Below the pieces are notes generated by a model. The model searched no databases and was not told the origin of the DNA. It saw only the letters and a program-made list of their open reading frames with translations. From NCBI GenBank assembly GCA_913055155.1, contig CAJXJR010000004.1:150414-214413 (forward strand): a stretch of 64,000 nucleotides of DNA. The letters are read 5' to 3'. Position numbers and translations under genes: made by a program. Shown here one piece after another: positions 36,331 through 47,577 of the stretch; the stretch's first letter is position 1; every line of letters starts with the position of its first letter. The DNA is from an uncultured Erythrobacter sp. (lineage in GTDB: Bacteria; Pseudomonadota; Alphaproteobacteria; Sphingomonadales; Sphingomonadaceae).

Positions 36331-37272
36331 ATGGCACGCACTTCCCCGCTCGACGGCAAGCTGGTTACCCTGATCGGCGGCAACGGCTTTATCGGCAGCC
36401 ACCTGGCGCAGGACCTGCTGGAGCGCGGGGCTCGCCTGCGCATCGCGGCGCGCGAGCCGGAAAAGGCTTTCAAGCTGAAACCGCTCGCCAACCTGGGCCA
36501 GCTGCAATTCGCCCGCTGCAACGCGGCAGACAAGCGCAGCCTCGAGGCCTGCGTGGCCGGATCGGACGTGGTCGTCTACCTGGTCGGCACCTTCGACAAG
36601 AACCAGAAGGCGCTGCAGGCCGATGGCGCAGGCCATGCCGCGCGCGCCGCTGCCGCAACGGGAGCTACAGGGTTCGTGTATGTCTCTGCCATCGGCGCCG
36701 ATCCCGACGCAGAAACCGGCTATTATCGCACCAAGGGAGAAGGTGAGCGCCAGGTGCTGGAAGCCTTCCCCAAGGCCACGATCATTCGCCCCTCGGTCGT
36801 CTTCGGCGAGGAATCGGGCCTGGTTCCGATGTTTGCCGACCTGGTGCAGATGATGCCTGTGATCCCGGTCTTCGGGGCGGAAAGCGAGTTCCAGCCGGTG
36901 TGGGTGGACGATGTCGCCGGGGCCATCGCCACGGCGCTGGAAGATCCCGGCGCGCACGGCGGCAAGACCTACGAAGCGGCAGGGCCGGAGACGCTGACCA
37001 TGCTGCAGATCAACCGGATGATTGCCGACGCGCAAGAGCGTTCGCGCACTTTCGTGCCAATGCCCGGTCCACTGGCAAAGCTGTTTGCCATGATGCCGCT
37101 GACCCCGATCAATGCCGACCAGTTGGCAATGCTGGATGCAGGCAGCGTGGCGACCAAGGGCACGCCCGGCCTGGCCAAGCTGGGCATTGCGGCCAAGCCG
37201 CTGTCACTGTTCATCGACCGCTGGATGGTGCGCTATCGCAAGCACGGCCGGTTCACCGAAAAGCGGGCGTGA
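36331..37272 (+). CDS. NDUFA9-like NAD(P)-binding protein (atypical short-chain reductase)
   Basis: A 313-residue Rossmann protein. TLIGGNGFIGSHLAQDLL near residue 13 is the nucleotide-binding site, with further family marks VYVSAIGADPDAETGYYRTKGEGE and IIRPSVVFGEESGLV. The typical catalytic YxxxK is present as YYRTK. This architecture is the complex I NDUFA9 family common in alphaproteobacteria, where it is a supernumerary or assembly-related protein. The start is set at the ATG at 36331; an upstream TTG is in frame. It lies directly beyond the island and tRNA. The 238-bp spacer before it shows no other feature. Confidence 0.85.
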   Translation: MARTSPLDGKLVTLIGGNGFIGSHLAQDLLERGARLRIAAREPEKAFKLKPLANLGQLQFARCNAADKRSLEACVAGSDVVVYLVGTFDKNQKALQADGAGHAARAAAATGATGFVYVSAIGADPDAETGYYRTKGEGERQVLEAFPKATIIRPSVVFGEESGLVPMFADLVQMMPVIPVFGAESEFQPVWVDDVAGAIATALEDPGAHGGKTYEAAGPETLTMLQINRMIADAQERSRTFVPMPGPLAKLFAMMPLTPINADQLAMLDAGSVATKGTPGLAKLGIAAKPLSLFIDRWMVRYRKHGRFTEKRA

Positions 37273-37317
37273 TTCCCTGCTTGCGGGCGCGGCTGCGCGC
37301 GACCGTTTCTCCACCGT

Positions 37318-38091
37318 TTACTCGTTTTCGGCCACTTCCACGCCGCGCAGGCGGTTTGCGCCGGGCAGGTTCGGAATGCCGTCATACAGGCGCGCCAGCC
37401 ACGCGCGATCGAAAGCGGTAAGTTCCTCCGGACGAGCATCGCCTGTATCGAACAGGCTCAACATGGTCGCCTGCCCTTCACCCGCCTCGTCCGGGAACTG
37501 CGTCGCGAGCGCGCGCAGGGTGGCATAGTCGGCCAGCTGCCGCAGCGTCAGGCCGCGCACTTCTTCGCGGTTCAGCAGCACCAGGGCATAGGTGATGTCG
37601 TGGCGCACCGGGCGGTAGATGCGCGAATGGGCCTGCCACATCCCGGCCTCCGGGATCTGCGCCAGGTTGTCGCGGCGGCCCACGCGGATCCCGTCGCGGG
37701 TGCGCGCGGCCAGCTGGTGCCACACGCCAGAGGCATCGGCATCGTCCAGCATCGCCTCGCGGTCCGCCGGGCTCATGTCGCGGAACAGGTAACCGCGCCG
37801 TTCCATCAGGTCGACCAGGTATGCGCGGCTGTCATCGACGATGGCGATCACGAGGTTGGGATCGCAGCCTTCCTCGCCGGCCAGGCGAAGGCCAAACTGT
37901 TCGGCGTTCATGCGCAGCCGCGTCACCACCAGCTCCGCATATTCGTGTTCCAGCCCGATAACGCCGGGGCACAGGCGATCCTCGAAGCGCGGCAGCGGTT
38001 CGTCCATGATGCCGTCGGCGCTGGCAGGCGCGGCCAGCACAAGGGCGGAAAACGCGGCGGCCAGGGCGGTCTTGCGAAGTGTGGCGATCAT
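37318..38091 (-). CDS. exported protein of unknown function, paralogue of its neighbour
   Basis: A 257-residue protein with a Sec signal peptide (IATLRKTALAAAFSALVLAAPASA). I set the start at the ATG at 38091 behind an AGGAG site. The mature protein shares blocks with the adjacent gene: RFEDRLCPGVIGLE near the N-terminus, HSRIY in the middle, LRQLADYATLRAL, and LYDGIPNLPGANR at the end. No catalytic motif is recognised. Both genes are in tandem with a 32-bp gap, which points to duplication. The function cannot be read from the sequence; periplasmic location is likely. Confidence 0.65.
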   Translation of the reverse strand: MIATLRKTALAAAFSALVLAAPASADGIMDEPLPRFEDRLCPGVIGLEHEYAELVVTRLRMNAEQFGLRLAGEEGCDPNLVIAIVDDSRAYLVDLMERRGYLFRDMSPADREAMLDDADASGVWHQLAARTRDGIRVGRRDNLAQIPEAGMWQAHSRIYRPVRHDITYALVLLNREEVRGLTLRQLADYATLRALATQFPDEAGEGQATMLSLFDTGDARPEELTAFDRAWLARLYDGIPNLPGANRLRGVEVAENE

Positions 38092-38123
38092 CGATGCGAC
38101 TCCTTTGCAGGTATCCATAGCAC

Positions 38124-39047
38124 TTATTCGCCGCTCGCGCTGGCAGCTGCTTCCCCTGCCGCCTCTTCCGCCATCAGCCGCAGCTGGCGCGTGGTGCCGC
38201 TGATCTTGCGGAAAGCGGGCAGGTTGGGGATACCGTCATAGAGCGAGCGCAGGTAGGCCTGGTCGAATTCGGTCAGGCCGACCGGCGGCGTTTCGCTGTC
38301 GAACAGGGAGAGGATCGAATCCATCACCGTGTCCCGCGGGATGCGCGTCTGCGCGAGGCCGCGCATGGTGGCGTAGTCGGCCAACTGGCGCAGCGAGAAG
38401 CCGCGCACCGCATCGCGGTCGAAAGTAATCATGACCGAGACGATATCGTTGCGCGCTGCCGTGTAGATGCGCGAGTGCGCGCCCCACACGCGCATCGTTG
38501 GCATGGCGGTAAGGTTACGCACCTGGGCGATGGGCATGCCGGTCAGCGTGCGCGGTTCGACATTGGTCCACACGTGCGCCGGGCCGGGCTCCAGGATGTC
38601 GGCCACTTCGCCCGAATCGAGGAAGCGGAAATACTGCGGGCTCTCGTCGATCAGGTTGCGGAACAGCTGTTCGCCGTCCTCGGCAAACACGACCACGAAA
38701 TTGGGTCGGCAATCGTCTTCCAGCAGGCGCACGCCCAGGGCATCGGCGTTCATGCGGATGCGGGCGTTGAGGGCGAAGGCAAAGTCTTCTTCCAGCCCCA
38801 CCACGCCGGGACAGAGCCGGTCCTCGAACCGGGCCAGCGGCGTTTCCAGCACGTTGCCATGGTTTACGGCGATATCGCGCGCCTGGCGCTGCACCTGCGA
38901 TACCGAAATCTCGCCAATGGTGCCGGTAACGACGATCTCGTCGTCATCGGAAGCAGGCGAATCACCCTCCACTTGCGCCGCCAGCGGAGCGGGCAAAGAC
39001 AACGCCAGAGCAAGGGCGAGCGTGGCAATTCGACCGGACAAAGTCAT
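38124..39047 (-). CDS. exported protein of unknown function, paralogue of its neighbour
   Basis: A 307-residue protein starting at the ATG at 39047 with a signal peptide (GRIATLALALALSLPAPLAAQ). After a low-complexity acidic linker (DSPASDDDEIVVTG) it shares with its neighbour the blocks RFEDRLCPGVVGLE, HSRIY, LRQLADYATMRGL and LYDGIPNLP. It is longer by an N-terminal linker and a C-terminal Ala/Glu-rich tail. The EIVVTG sequence resembles the start of TonB-receptor plugs but no receptor follows. First of the pair and probably cotranscribed. Confidence 0.65.
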   Translation of the reverse strand: MTLSGRIATLALALALSLPAPLAAQVEGDSPASDDDEIVVTGTIGEISVSQVQRQARDIAVNHGNVLETPLARFEDRLCPGVVGLEEDFAFALNARIRMNADALGVRLLEDDCRPNFVVVFAEDGEQLFRNLIDESPQYFRFLDSGEVADILEPGPAHVWTNVEPRTLTGMPIAQVRNLTAMPTMRVWGAHSRIYTAARNDIVSVMITFDRDAVRGFSLRQLADYATMRGLAQTRIPRDTVMDSILSLFDSETPPVGLTEFDQAYLRSLYDGIPNLPAFRKISGTTRQLRLMAEEAAGEAAASASGE

Positions 39048-39187
39048 CTTGGACGTCAGGATACGCACACAAACACACCGCACAAGACGGCAAAAGGTCA
39101 CAAATCGTCGCAATAGCCACTCCAGCATTTGACTAGGCCCGCATCGCTTGCGAAGGGCCTGTGCAAAGACAAACGGAGACATGCCCG

Positions 39188-40387
39188 ATGACCAAGCACG
39201 TTCTGGAAAAGCTCGCCGAGACCAATCCCGAAGCCGAGATCTGGTGGGACAGCAGCCCGCTGATATATCCCAGCTGGAAGGCCGAAACGCTGGAAGGCGC
39301 GCCCGAAGGCAAGCTGGACGACTGGACCGAGCAGCTCACACGCCTCTACGATAACGAAGCGATCAAGGCGCACGGCGAAATGGGCTTTCGCGGGGTGACC
39401 ACCAACCCGCCGCTCAGCCTGCAGGCGATCGAGCTCGAGCCCGAGATGTGGCGCGCTGAAATCAAGAACATCGCCAAGAAGAACCCCGGCCTCGATGTCG
39501 AGGGCGTCTACTGGCAGGCCTACCTGCACCTGGTGAAGCTGGGCGCGAATGCGATCCGCCCGGTGTTCGAAAAGTCCGGCTACAAGTACGGAATGCTGTC
39601 CGGCCAGGTCGATCCGCGCTTCGTCACCGATGGCGAGAAGATGCTGGAACAGGGCCTGTCCATCGCCGAGATGGGCGATAACGTGATGGTGAAGATCCCC
39701 GGCTCGAAAGAAGGCTACGAGGTGATCGAGGAACTTACCGCGCGCGGCATTTCCACCAACAACACCACTAGCTTCACCGTGGCGCAGTACACCCGCTGCC
39801 GCGCTGCCGTGACCGCCGGGCTGGAACGCGCGAAGGCGGCAGGGGTGGACCTGTCGAAATGGCGCAGCGTCATCACCCACATGTCCAGCCGCCTTGGTGA
39901 AAAGGGCGACTGGATGGCGCAGGCCAAGCTGCGCGGCATCGACCTGTCGCTGGACGAGATTCGCGACGGCGAGGAAGCCGTGCTCAAGCGCGCCTATTGG
40001 GATGGGCACAACAAGAACCACCCGTCGAAGATGCTGCAGTGCTCCATGCGCGTGGAGAAAGACCAGTACGGCAACACCGTGTCGCGCCACATTTCGGACT
40101 TCGCGGGGTCGGACATGGTCTACACCTGCCCGCCCAGCTACATCAAACAGCTGATGGAAGTGGAAGACGAGCTGGACGATTTCGATCCCAAGGCGATCGA
40201 GCGCGAGCCCAACCCCAAGTCCATCGAGAAGCTGATGCAGCTGCCCGCCTTCCGCCAGGCTTACGAATTCGAAGGCATGAAGCCGCACGAATTCAGCCAG
40301 TACGGCAGCTTCCAGGCCACCGCGACCGAGTTTGCCGCCGCCACCCGCAAGACGGTGGATTTCGTGCGCAGCGTGATCGAGGGCTAA
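39188..40387 (+). CDS. transaldolase-family protein
   Basis: A 399-residue TIM-barrel protein. The N-terminal VTTNPPLSLQAI block is the transaldolase substrate strand and the segment VMVKIPGSKEGYEVIEEL carries the Schiff-base lysine. GISTNNTTSFTVAQY follows as expected for the family. It is longer than the canonical 220- to 340-residue forms, with a C-terminal extension. Transaldolases transfer dihydroxyacetone in the pentose phosphate pathway. It is convergent with a PfkB-type kinase 3 bp beyond its stop. Which sugar phosphate it uses is not clear. Confidence 0.8.
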   Translation: MTKHVLEKLAETNPEAEIWWDSSPLIYPSWKAETLEGAPEGKLDDWTEQLTRLYDNEAIKAHGEMGFRGVTTNPPLSLQAIELEPEMWRAEIKNIAKKNPGLDVEGVYWQAYLHLVKLGANAIRPVFEKSGYKYGMLSGQVDPRFVTDGEKMLEQGLSIAEMGDNVMVKIPGSKEGYEVIEELTARGISTNNTTSFTVAQYTRCRAAVTAGLERAKAAGVDLSKWRSVITHMSSRLGEKGDWMAQAKLRGIDLSLDEIRDGEEAVLKRAYWDGHNKNHPSKMLQCSMRVEKDQYGNTVSRHISDFAGSDMVYTCPPSYIKQLMEVEDELDDFDPKAIEREPNPKSIEKLMQLPAFRQAYEFEGMKPHEFSQYGSFQATATEFAAATRKTVDFVRSVIEG

Positions 40388-40390
40388 GCC

Positions 40391-41242
40391 TCAGCGCGCG
40401 TCGATCCATTCCCGCGTGCCGAAGTGGCGGCAGCTTTGCGCTGCCACTTCGGCAGCGCGGGAGAGTGCGTCAGGCACGTTCTCGCCCAGCGTCAGGAAGT
40501 GGCAATAGGCGCCATGGAAAATGTCGCCCGCGCCCAGTGTGTCGATCGCTTCGACACCGGGCGGGGTGATCGTGCCGCTATGCCCGTCCGCACTCCATGA
40601 AATGAGCCCCGGCCCGCGCGTGATAGCGGCGACCGAGGGGCCGAGCGCGTGGACGGCATCGAGGATGTCTGCCCCACCCTGCTGCGGAGGATGAAACCTC
40701 TCCGACACCACAGCGTGATCCACATGCGCGATCACGTCGCCCGTCCACGGTTTCCACGATCCGCCATCCAGCACCACCGGGATGCCCCGCTCGCGCGCGG
40801 CTCTGGCCAGCGGCACGGCGATTTCGGGCAGGAAGCCGTCGCAGTAAAGCACGCTGATCCCGTCGAGGCACGATGCATCGGGCACCGCCCGCGCCACTGC
40901 TTGCGGCGGCTGCTGGTCGACGATCGTGCGCGTGCCACTGTCGGGCACGACAATGATGCTGGAGACCGGCAGCACCTGCGCCGCCGGATCGGCGAAATCC
41001 TCGAACGGCACGTCATATCGCGCCAGTTCGCCGCGGACGGCATCGGCAAAGCTGCCTGCGCCCAGCAAGGCGAACAGTCGCACATCGCTGCCCAGCGCCC
41101 GCGCGGTGATCGCCCCGTTCAGCGCCGATCCGCCCGCCCCTGCCCAGAAATGGGTCGCCGAAAGCTTGCTGTCCTCCTTGGGAAAGGAAGGGCAGGCATA
41201 GCCCAGGTCAAAGGTTACGCGGCCGATGCACAGGATGGTCAC
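40391..41242 (-). CDS. PfkB-family carbohydrate/nucleoside kinase
   Basis: A 283-residue ribokinase-like protein. GAGGSALNGAITARALG is the N-terminal PfkB signature and DTLGAGDIFHGAYCHFL carries the anion-hole GAGD with the catalytic Asp. The start is the GTG overlapping the upstream ligase stop (GTGA). It phosphorylates a sugar or related alcohol; the substrate is unknown. It is translationally coupled to an acyl-CoA ligase, an unusual pairing, and convergent with transaldolase. Confidence 0.8.
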   Translation of the reverse strand: MTILCIGRVTFDLGYACPSFPKEDSKLSATHFWAGAGGSALNGAITARALGSDVRLFALLGAGSFADAVRGELARYDVPFEDFADPAAQVLPVSSIIVVPDSGTRTIVDQQPPQAVARAVPDASCLDGISVLYCDGFLPEIAVPLARAARERGIPVVLDGGSWKPWTGDVIAHVDHAVVSERFHPPQQGGADILDAVHALGPSVAAITRGPGLISWSADGHSGTITPPGVEAIDTLGAGDIFHGAYCHFLTLGENVPDALSRAAEVAAQSCRHFGTREWIDAR

Positions 41243-42846
41243 GCGTTTTGCGCCACCCATTCGTCGCGCAGCTTGAACTTGCGGATCTTGCCGGAGCCGG
41301 TCAGCGGCCACTCGCTCACCTCGATCCAGTGCGCCGGGCATTTCTGCGGGCTGATCAGCGAACGGCAATGGGCGCGCAGCGCTTCGGGATCGAACGTGCC
41401 GCCCTCCTCTATCCGCACGAATGCGGCGACGGCTTCGCCCAGCACCTCGTCGGGCACGCCCACCACGGCGCATTCTGCAACATGCACGTGTTCCAGCAAC
41501 ACGTTCTCGATCTCGGCAGGGAACAGGTTTTCGCCGCCGCGGATGATCATCTCCTTCACGCGGCCCGTGATCTTCACGTATCCGCGCTCGTCCATGGTGC
41601 CGAGGTCGCCGGTGTGCAGCCAGCCCTGGGCATCGACGGTTGCGGCAGTCGCTTCCGGGTCGTCGTTGTAGCCCAGCATGGTGGAGGCCGAACGCGAGCG
41701 GATCTCCCCCACTTCGCCGCAGCCGACCACCTCGTTCGTGGCCGGATCGAAGATGCCCACTTCGCAGCCGAGCGCAGGCTGGCCCACGGTGGTGATGATA
41801 TCCTCGAAAGCATCGGACGGACGACCGGCAGTAATCAGCGGGCTGCTTTCGGTCTGGCCATAGGCGACCAGCACGTTCACGCCCAGCACGCCTTCCACCG
41901 CGCGGGCCAGCTCTGGCGCCACCATGGCCCCGCCGATGCCGATGCGCTGCAGCGAGGAGAGATCGCGCGGCTTCGCCTTCTGCGCGGCCACCATCGCCAC
42001 GGCCATGGTGGGCACGCAGATCGTCCAGCTGATCTTCTCTGCCTCGATAATGTCGAGCGCGGCATTGGGGTCGAAGGCCAGCAGCGGGCAATAGGCCCCG
42101 CCCGATTGCAGCGCGCCCAGCACGCCCATCGAACAGCCCATGGTGTGGAACAGCGGGGTCAGCCCCAGCGTGCCCAGCCCTTTCGGCAGGTCGCCCACCT
42201 TGATGAACAGGCGGGCATTGTTGGTCAGGTTGCGGTGCGACAGCACCACGCCCTTGGGAAAGCCGGTGGTGCCGCTGGTATACTGGATCTGCGCCGGGTC
42301 GTTCGTGTCGACCTCGGGCAGAGTGCCCACCGGATCGGTGAACAGCGCGGCCTCATCAGCCATGTCGATCACTTCGCGCAACGCGGGCAGGTCTTCGGCC
42401 ACTTCGGCTGCGATCGCCGCCATCGGGTTGTTACGAAATTCGCTGACGAGGAACAGGGCGACAGAAGTGCTCTGTTCCAGCACATAGGCCAGTTCGCGCT
42501 TCTGGTAGGACGGGTTGACCGTCACCAGCGTGAGGCCGGCCAGCGCGGCGGCATATTCGACCAGCACCCATTCGGGCACGTTGGGGCCCCATACCGCAAC
42601 CCGCTCACCCGGCTGGAAGCGCGCGGCAAGGCCCCTGGCCAGCCGCTCCGCATCGTGCAGCAATTGCGCATAGGTCCAGCGCCGTCCGACCGTGCCATCG
42701 GGCAGGCCTTCGAGCAGCGCGTCCTTGTCGCCATTGGTGGCGGCCTGCTCGCGCAGCAGCCCGCCGATCGTGGTGTCGAGCACTTCTTCGTTCGCGAACC
42801 AGTCGCACAGCGCCTTGTCGAGGCGACGCTCAGTCTCGGCCATCAT
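41239..42846 (-). CDS. AMP-dependent acyl-CoA synthetase
   Basis: A 535-residue ANL-superfamily enzyme. The AMP-binding motif YTSGTTGFPKG is present, with YGQTES (adenylate site), GWLHTGDLG, and the C-terminal PLTGSGKIRKF with the catalytic Lys. It activates a carboxylic acid to acyl-CoA via acyl-AMP. Between the lig genes and the sugar kinase it might activate an aromatic or fatty acid, but specificity cannot be called. It begins at tandem ATGs and is followed directly by the PfkB gene. Confidence 0.85.
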   Translation of the reverse strand: MMAETERRLDKALCDWFANEEVLDTTIGGLLREQAATNGDKDALLEGLPDGTVGRRWTYAQLLHDAERLARGLAARFQPGERVAVWGPNVPEWVLVEYAAALAGLTLVTVNPSYQKRELAYVLEQSTSVALFLVSEFRNNPMAAIAAEVAEDLPALREVIDMADEAALFTDPVGTLPEVDTNDPAQIQYTSGTTGFPKGVVLSHRNLTNNARLFIKVGDLPKGLGTLGLTPLFHTMGCSMGVLGALQSGGAYCPLLAFDPNAALDIIEAEKISWTICVPTMAVAMVAAQKAKPRDLSSLQRIGIGGAMVAPELARAVEGVLGVNVLVAYGQTESSPLITAGRPSDAFEDIITTVGQPALGCEVGIFDPATNEVVGCGEVGEIRSRSASTMLGYNDDPEATAATVDAQGWLHTGDLGTMDERGYVKITGRVKEMIIRGGENLFPAEIENVLLEHVHVAECAVVGVPDEVLGEAVAAFVRIEEGGTFDPEALRAHCRSLISPQKCPAHWIEVSEWPLTGSGKIRKFKLRDEWVAQNA

Positions 42847-42886
42847 CGTCTCCCGAATGGCCGGTCTTGTCGTGCGCCGGCCCGTT

Positions 42887-44837
<1,951 letters not shown>

Positions 44838-44858
44838 GTCAGGCCCTCTTTGGTGCCG

Positions 44859-45530
44859 TTAGACCCACTTCAGTCCCATGTCGGTCAGCTTCTGGCGGAA
44901 GCCGTACATGTCGAGGCCGAGCACGCCGTCAGCCAGCTTCTGGCGCTTCTCTTCCTCGTTGGCTTCGCGGGCCTGGGCCTTTTTCAGCACCTCTTCGGCG
45001 TTTTCGCGCTTCACCACGCAGACGCCGTCGTCATCGGCCACGATGATGTCGCCGGGACGGATGAAGGCGCCGGCGCAAACGACGTCCACGTTCACGCTGC
45101 CAAGGCTGGCCTTGATCGTGCCTTGGGCGAACACGCGCTTGGACCAGACGGGGAAATCCATTTCCTTGAGGTCGCGAATGTCGCGCACGCCCGCATCGAT
45201 GATCAGGCCCTTTACCCCGCGCGCCTGCGCGCTGGTGGCCAGCAGGTCGCCGAAATAGCCGTCTTCACACGGAGAAGTCGGCGCGATCACCAGCACGTCG
45301 CCTTCCTGGCACTGCTCGATCGCGGCGTGGACCATGTAGTTGTCACCCGGCGGCACGGAGATGGTGACAGCCGAAGCACCGATGCGCGCGCCGGGATAGA
45401 TCGGCCGCATGTAGCTGGCGAGCAGGCCGGTGCGACCCTGCGATTCGTGCACCGTGGCCACGCCACACGCACCCAGCGCCTTCACGACTTCGGGATCGGC
45501 ACGTTCGATATTCTGGACGACAACACCCAT
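44859..45530 (-). CDS. ligK: 4-carboxy-4-hydroxy-2-oxoadipate aldolase LigK
   Basis: A 223-residue class II aldolase of the HMG/CHA (RraA-fold) family. [47 protein letters not shown] with the substrate Arg-Asp pair, and DDDGVCVV are all present. The enzyme cleaves 4-carboxy-4-hydroxy-2-oxoadipate to pyruvate and oxaloacetate and also acts on 4-hydroxy-4-methyl-2-oxoglutarate. First gene of the minus-strand ligK-U-I operon, facing a 137-bp control region with a perfect palindrome. Confidence 0.93.
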   Translation of the reverse strand: MGVVVQNIERADPEVVKALGACGVATVHESQGRTGLLASYMRPIYPGARIGASAVTISVPPGDNYMVHAAIEQCQEGDVLVIAPTSPCEDGYFGDLLATSAQARGVKGLIIDAGVRDIRDLKEMDFPVWSKRVFAQGTIKASLGSVNVDVVCAGAFIRPGDIIVADDDGVCVVKRENAEEVLKKAQAREANEEEKRQKLADGVLGLDMYGFRQKLTDMGLKWV

Positions 45531-45623
45531 GGCCTAGCGATTCTCCTCTCGATATGCTGTTCGGGCCCCGCGTGAACCCGTCGCCCGCCTTTCGTCAAGG
45601 GCAGGCGGGAACGCGAGGCAAAC

Positions 45624-45642
45624 TTGTAAGTAACACTTACAA
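45624..45642. promoter_or_regulatory. palindromic operator between the two lig operons
   Basis: TTGTAAGT-AAC-ACTTACAA is a perfect inverted repeat of eight-base arms with a three-base centre. It lies midway between ligK (minus) and the oxidoreductase-ligJ operon (plus). The shape fits a dimeric TetR-, IclR- or LysR-type site controlling both directions. No regulator gene is visible in the window, so it would have to be encoded elsewhere. Confidence 0.7.
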
Positions 45643-45667
45643 TTGATAGGGGGCCGCGTCGAGAGCG

Positions 45668-46549
45668 ATGTCAGCGCAAGATTCGAAAACCATGACGCCA
45701 AAAGTGGCACTGATCGGCTTCGGTGAGGCCGGAGAAACCTTTGCGCGCGAAGCGCAGTGGAAAGAAGCCAAAGGCTGGGACCTGCTGGCCGAACGCCGCG
45801 CCGCCATGCCCGATGCGGGCGTGGGCCTGGGTGAGGATTGCGGCGAAGTGCTGGCCACCGCCGAGGTGATTCTCTCTCTGGTTACCGCGGACCAGGCACT
45901 GGATGCCGCGCGCGAATATGCCCCCTATGTGCCGCAGGGCGCCATGTGGCTCGACATGAATTCGGTCGCCCCGCAGACCAAGGGCATGGCCGCCGAGGCA
46001 ATCGAGGCGGTCAACGCGCGCTATGTCGATGTCGCCGTGATGGCCCCTGTCGACAAGGGGCTGGCCGTGCCGCTGCTGGCAGCGGGCAACAAGGCAGATG
46101 AAGCGGTAAAGGCGCTGACCGCGCTGGGTTTCAGCAACGTGCGCGCCGTGGGCAAGACCGTGGGCCGCGCCAGTGCGATCAAGCTGTGCCGTTCGATCAT
46201 GGTCAAGGGCATCGAAGCGCTGACGGCCGAAATGGTGCTCGCCGCCGGGCAGGCGGGCGTGCTCGACGAAGTGCTCGCCTCGCTCGACGCCAGCGAAAAG
46301 CAGGTCAGCTGGGCAGAGCGGGCCAACTACAACCTCGATCGCATGCTGATCCACGGCGTCCGCCGCTCTGCGGAAATGATCGAGGCTGCCGAGATGCTGC
46401 GCGCCATGGGGACATCCGCCGCGATGAGCGACCAGACCGTTGCCTGGCACGAATCCCTGGGCAAGCTGCATTTGTCGCCACCGCCCGAGACACTTTCTGC
46501 TAAGCTGGATGCGATCCGGGCGACTCCGGAATTCAAGGGAGAGAACTGA
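45668..46549 (+). CDS. NAD(P)-dependent oxidoreductase, 6-phosphogluconate dehydrogenase-like
   Basis: A 293-residue two-domain dehydrogenase. KVALIGFGEAGETFAREA is the N-terminal nucleotide-binding loop, followed by ILSLVTADQALD and a C-terminal helical domain (DUF1932-type) with KLCRSIMVKGIEAL carrying a Lys equivalent to the catalytic residue. It is related to hydroxyisobutyrate and phosphogluconate dehydrogenases. It leads the plus-strand operon with ligJ two bases after its stop. Its substrate may be an oxidised intermediate of the lig route or a lignin-derived side chain, but this is only context. A second possible start is the Met at residue 9. Confidence 0.8.
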   Translation: MSAQDSKTMTPKVALIGFGEAGETFAREAQWKEAKGWDLLAERRAAMPDAGVGLGEDCGEVLATAEVILSLVTADQALDAAREYAPYVPQGAMWLDMNSVAPQTKGMAAEAIEAVNARYVDVAVMAPVDKGLAVPLLAAGNKADEAVKALTALGFSNVRAVGKTVGRASAIKLCRSIMVKGIEALTAEMVLAAGQAGVLDEVLASLDASEKQVSWAERANYNLDRMLIHGVRRSAEMIEAAEMLRAMGTSAAMSDQTVAWHESLGKLHLSPPPETLSAKLDAIRATPEFKGEN

Positions 46550-46551
46550 CG

Positions 46552-47577
46552 ATGAGCCTGATCATCGATTGCCACGGCCACTACACTGTCCTGCCCAAGG
46601 GCCACGATGCCTGGCGCGAGGAACAGAAGGCGGCCTACAAGAACGGCACCGAATGCCCGCCCTACCCCGAGATTTCGGATGACGAGATCCGCCAGACGAT
46701 CGAGGACAACCAGCTGCGCCTGATCAAGGAACGCGGCGCTGACTTCACCATCTTCTCCCCCCGCGCCAGCGCCATGGCGCCGCACGTGGGCGACCAGGCG
46801 GTGGCCAGCGAATGGGCGCGGCGCTGCAACGACCTGATCTACCGCGTAACCCAGCTGTTTCCCGATACCTTCATAGGTGGCTGCATGCTGCCGCAGAGCC
46901 CGAAGTCGGACCTGTCCGAAAGCGTGAAGGAACTGCGCCGCTGCGTGGAGGAGCTGAACTTCGTCGTCTGCAACCTCAACCCCGATCCGGGTGGCGGCCA
47001 TTTCGAGCATCCGCCGCTGACCGACGAATACTGGTTCCCCATTTACGAGGCCATGTGCGAGCTGCAGGTGCCCGCCATGATCCACGTCTCGGGCAGCTGC
47101 AACCCGGCCATGCACGCCACCGGCGGCTATTACCTGGCGGCAGACACGGTTGCCTTCATGCAGCTGCTGCAGGGCGACCTGTTCAGCCGCTTCCCCGACT
47201 TGAAGCTGATCATTCCCCACGGCGGCGGCGCGGTGCCCTATCACTGGGGCCGCTATCGCGGGCTTGCCGACATGCTCAAGCAGCCGGATATCGAACAGCA
47301 CCTGATGAACAACGTGTTCTTCGATACCTGCGTCTACCACCAGCCGGGCATCAACCTGCTGGCCGACGTGATCGAGAACAAGAACATCCTGTTCGGCAGC
47401 GAGATGGTGGGCGCGGTGCGCGGCATCGACCCGCAGACCGGCCACTATTTCGACGATACCAAGCGCTATGTCGATGCGCTGGATATCTCGGACGAGGAAC
47501 GGCACATGATCTTCGAGGGCAATGCCCGCCGGGTCTATCCGCGCCTCGATGCGATCCTGAAGGAAAAGGGCCTGTAA
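46552..47577 (+). CDS. ligJ: 4-oxalomesaconate hydratase LigJ
   Basis: A 341-residue amidohydrolase-superfamily protein beginning LIIDCHGHYTVLP, where HxH forms the zinc site. Later blocks are IHVSGSCNP and IIPHGGGAVPYHWGR. LigJ hydrates the enol of 4-oxalomesaconate to 4-carboxy-4-hydroxy-2-oxoadipate, the substrate of LigK. It follows the oxidoreductase by two bases; its stop overlaps the next start (TAATG). Confidence 0.92.
   Translation: MSLIIDCHGHYTVLPKGHDAWREEQKAAYKNGTECPPYPEISDDEIRQTIEDNQLRLIKERGADFTIFSPRASAMAPHVGDQAVASEWARRCNDLIYRVTQLFPDTFIGGCMLPQSPKSDLSESVKELRRCVEELNFVVCNLNPDPGGGHFEHPPLTDEYWFPIYEAMCELQVPAMIHVSGSCNPAMHATGGYYLAADTVAFMQLLQGDLFSRFPDLKLIIPHGGGAVPYHWGRYRGLADMLKQPDIEQHLMNNVFFDTCVYHQPGINLLADVIENKNILFGSEMVGAVRGIDPQTGHYFDDTKRYVDALDISDEERHMIFEGNARRVYPRLDAILKEKGL

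Noticed and set aside
39188..40387. Giving the transaldolase the symbol tal
   Set aside because: The protein is longer than canonical enzymes and has an unusual C-terminal extension, so a specific symbol is not justified.
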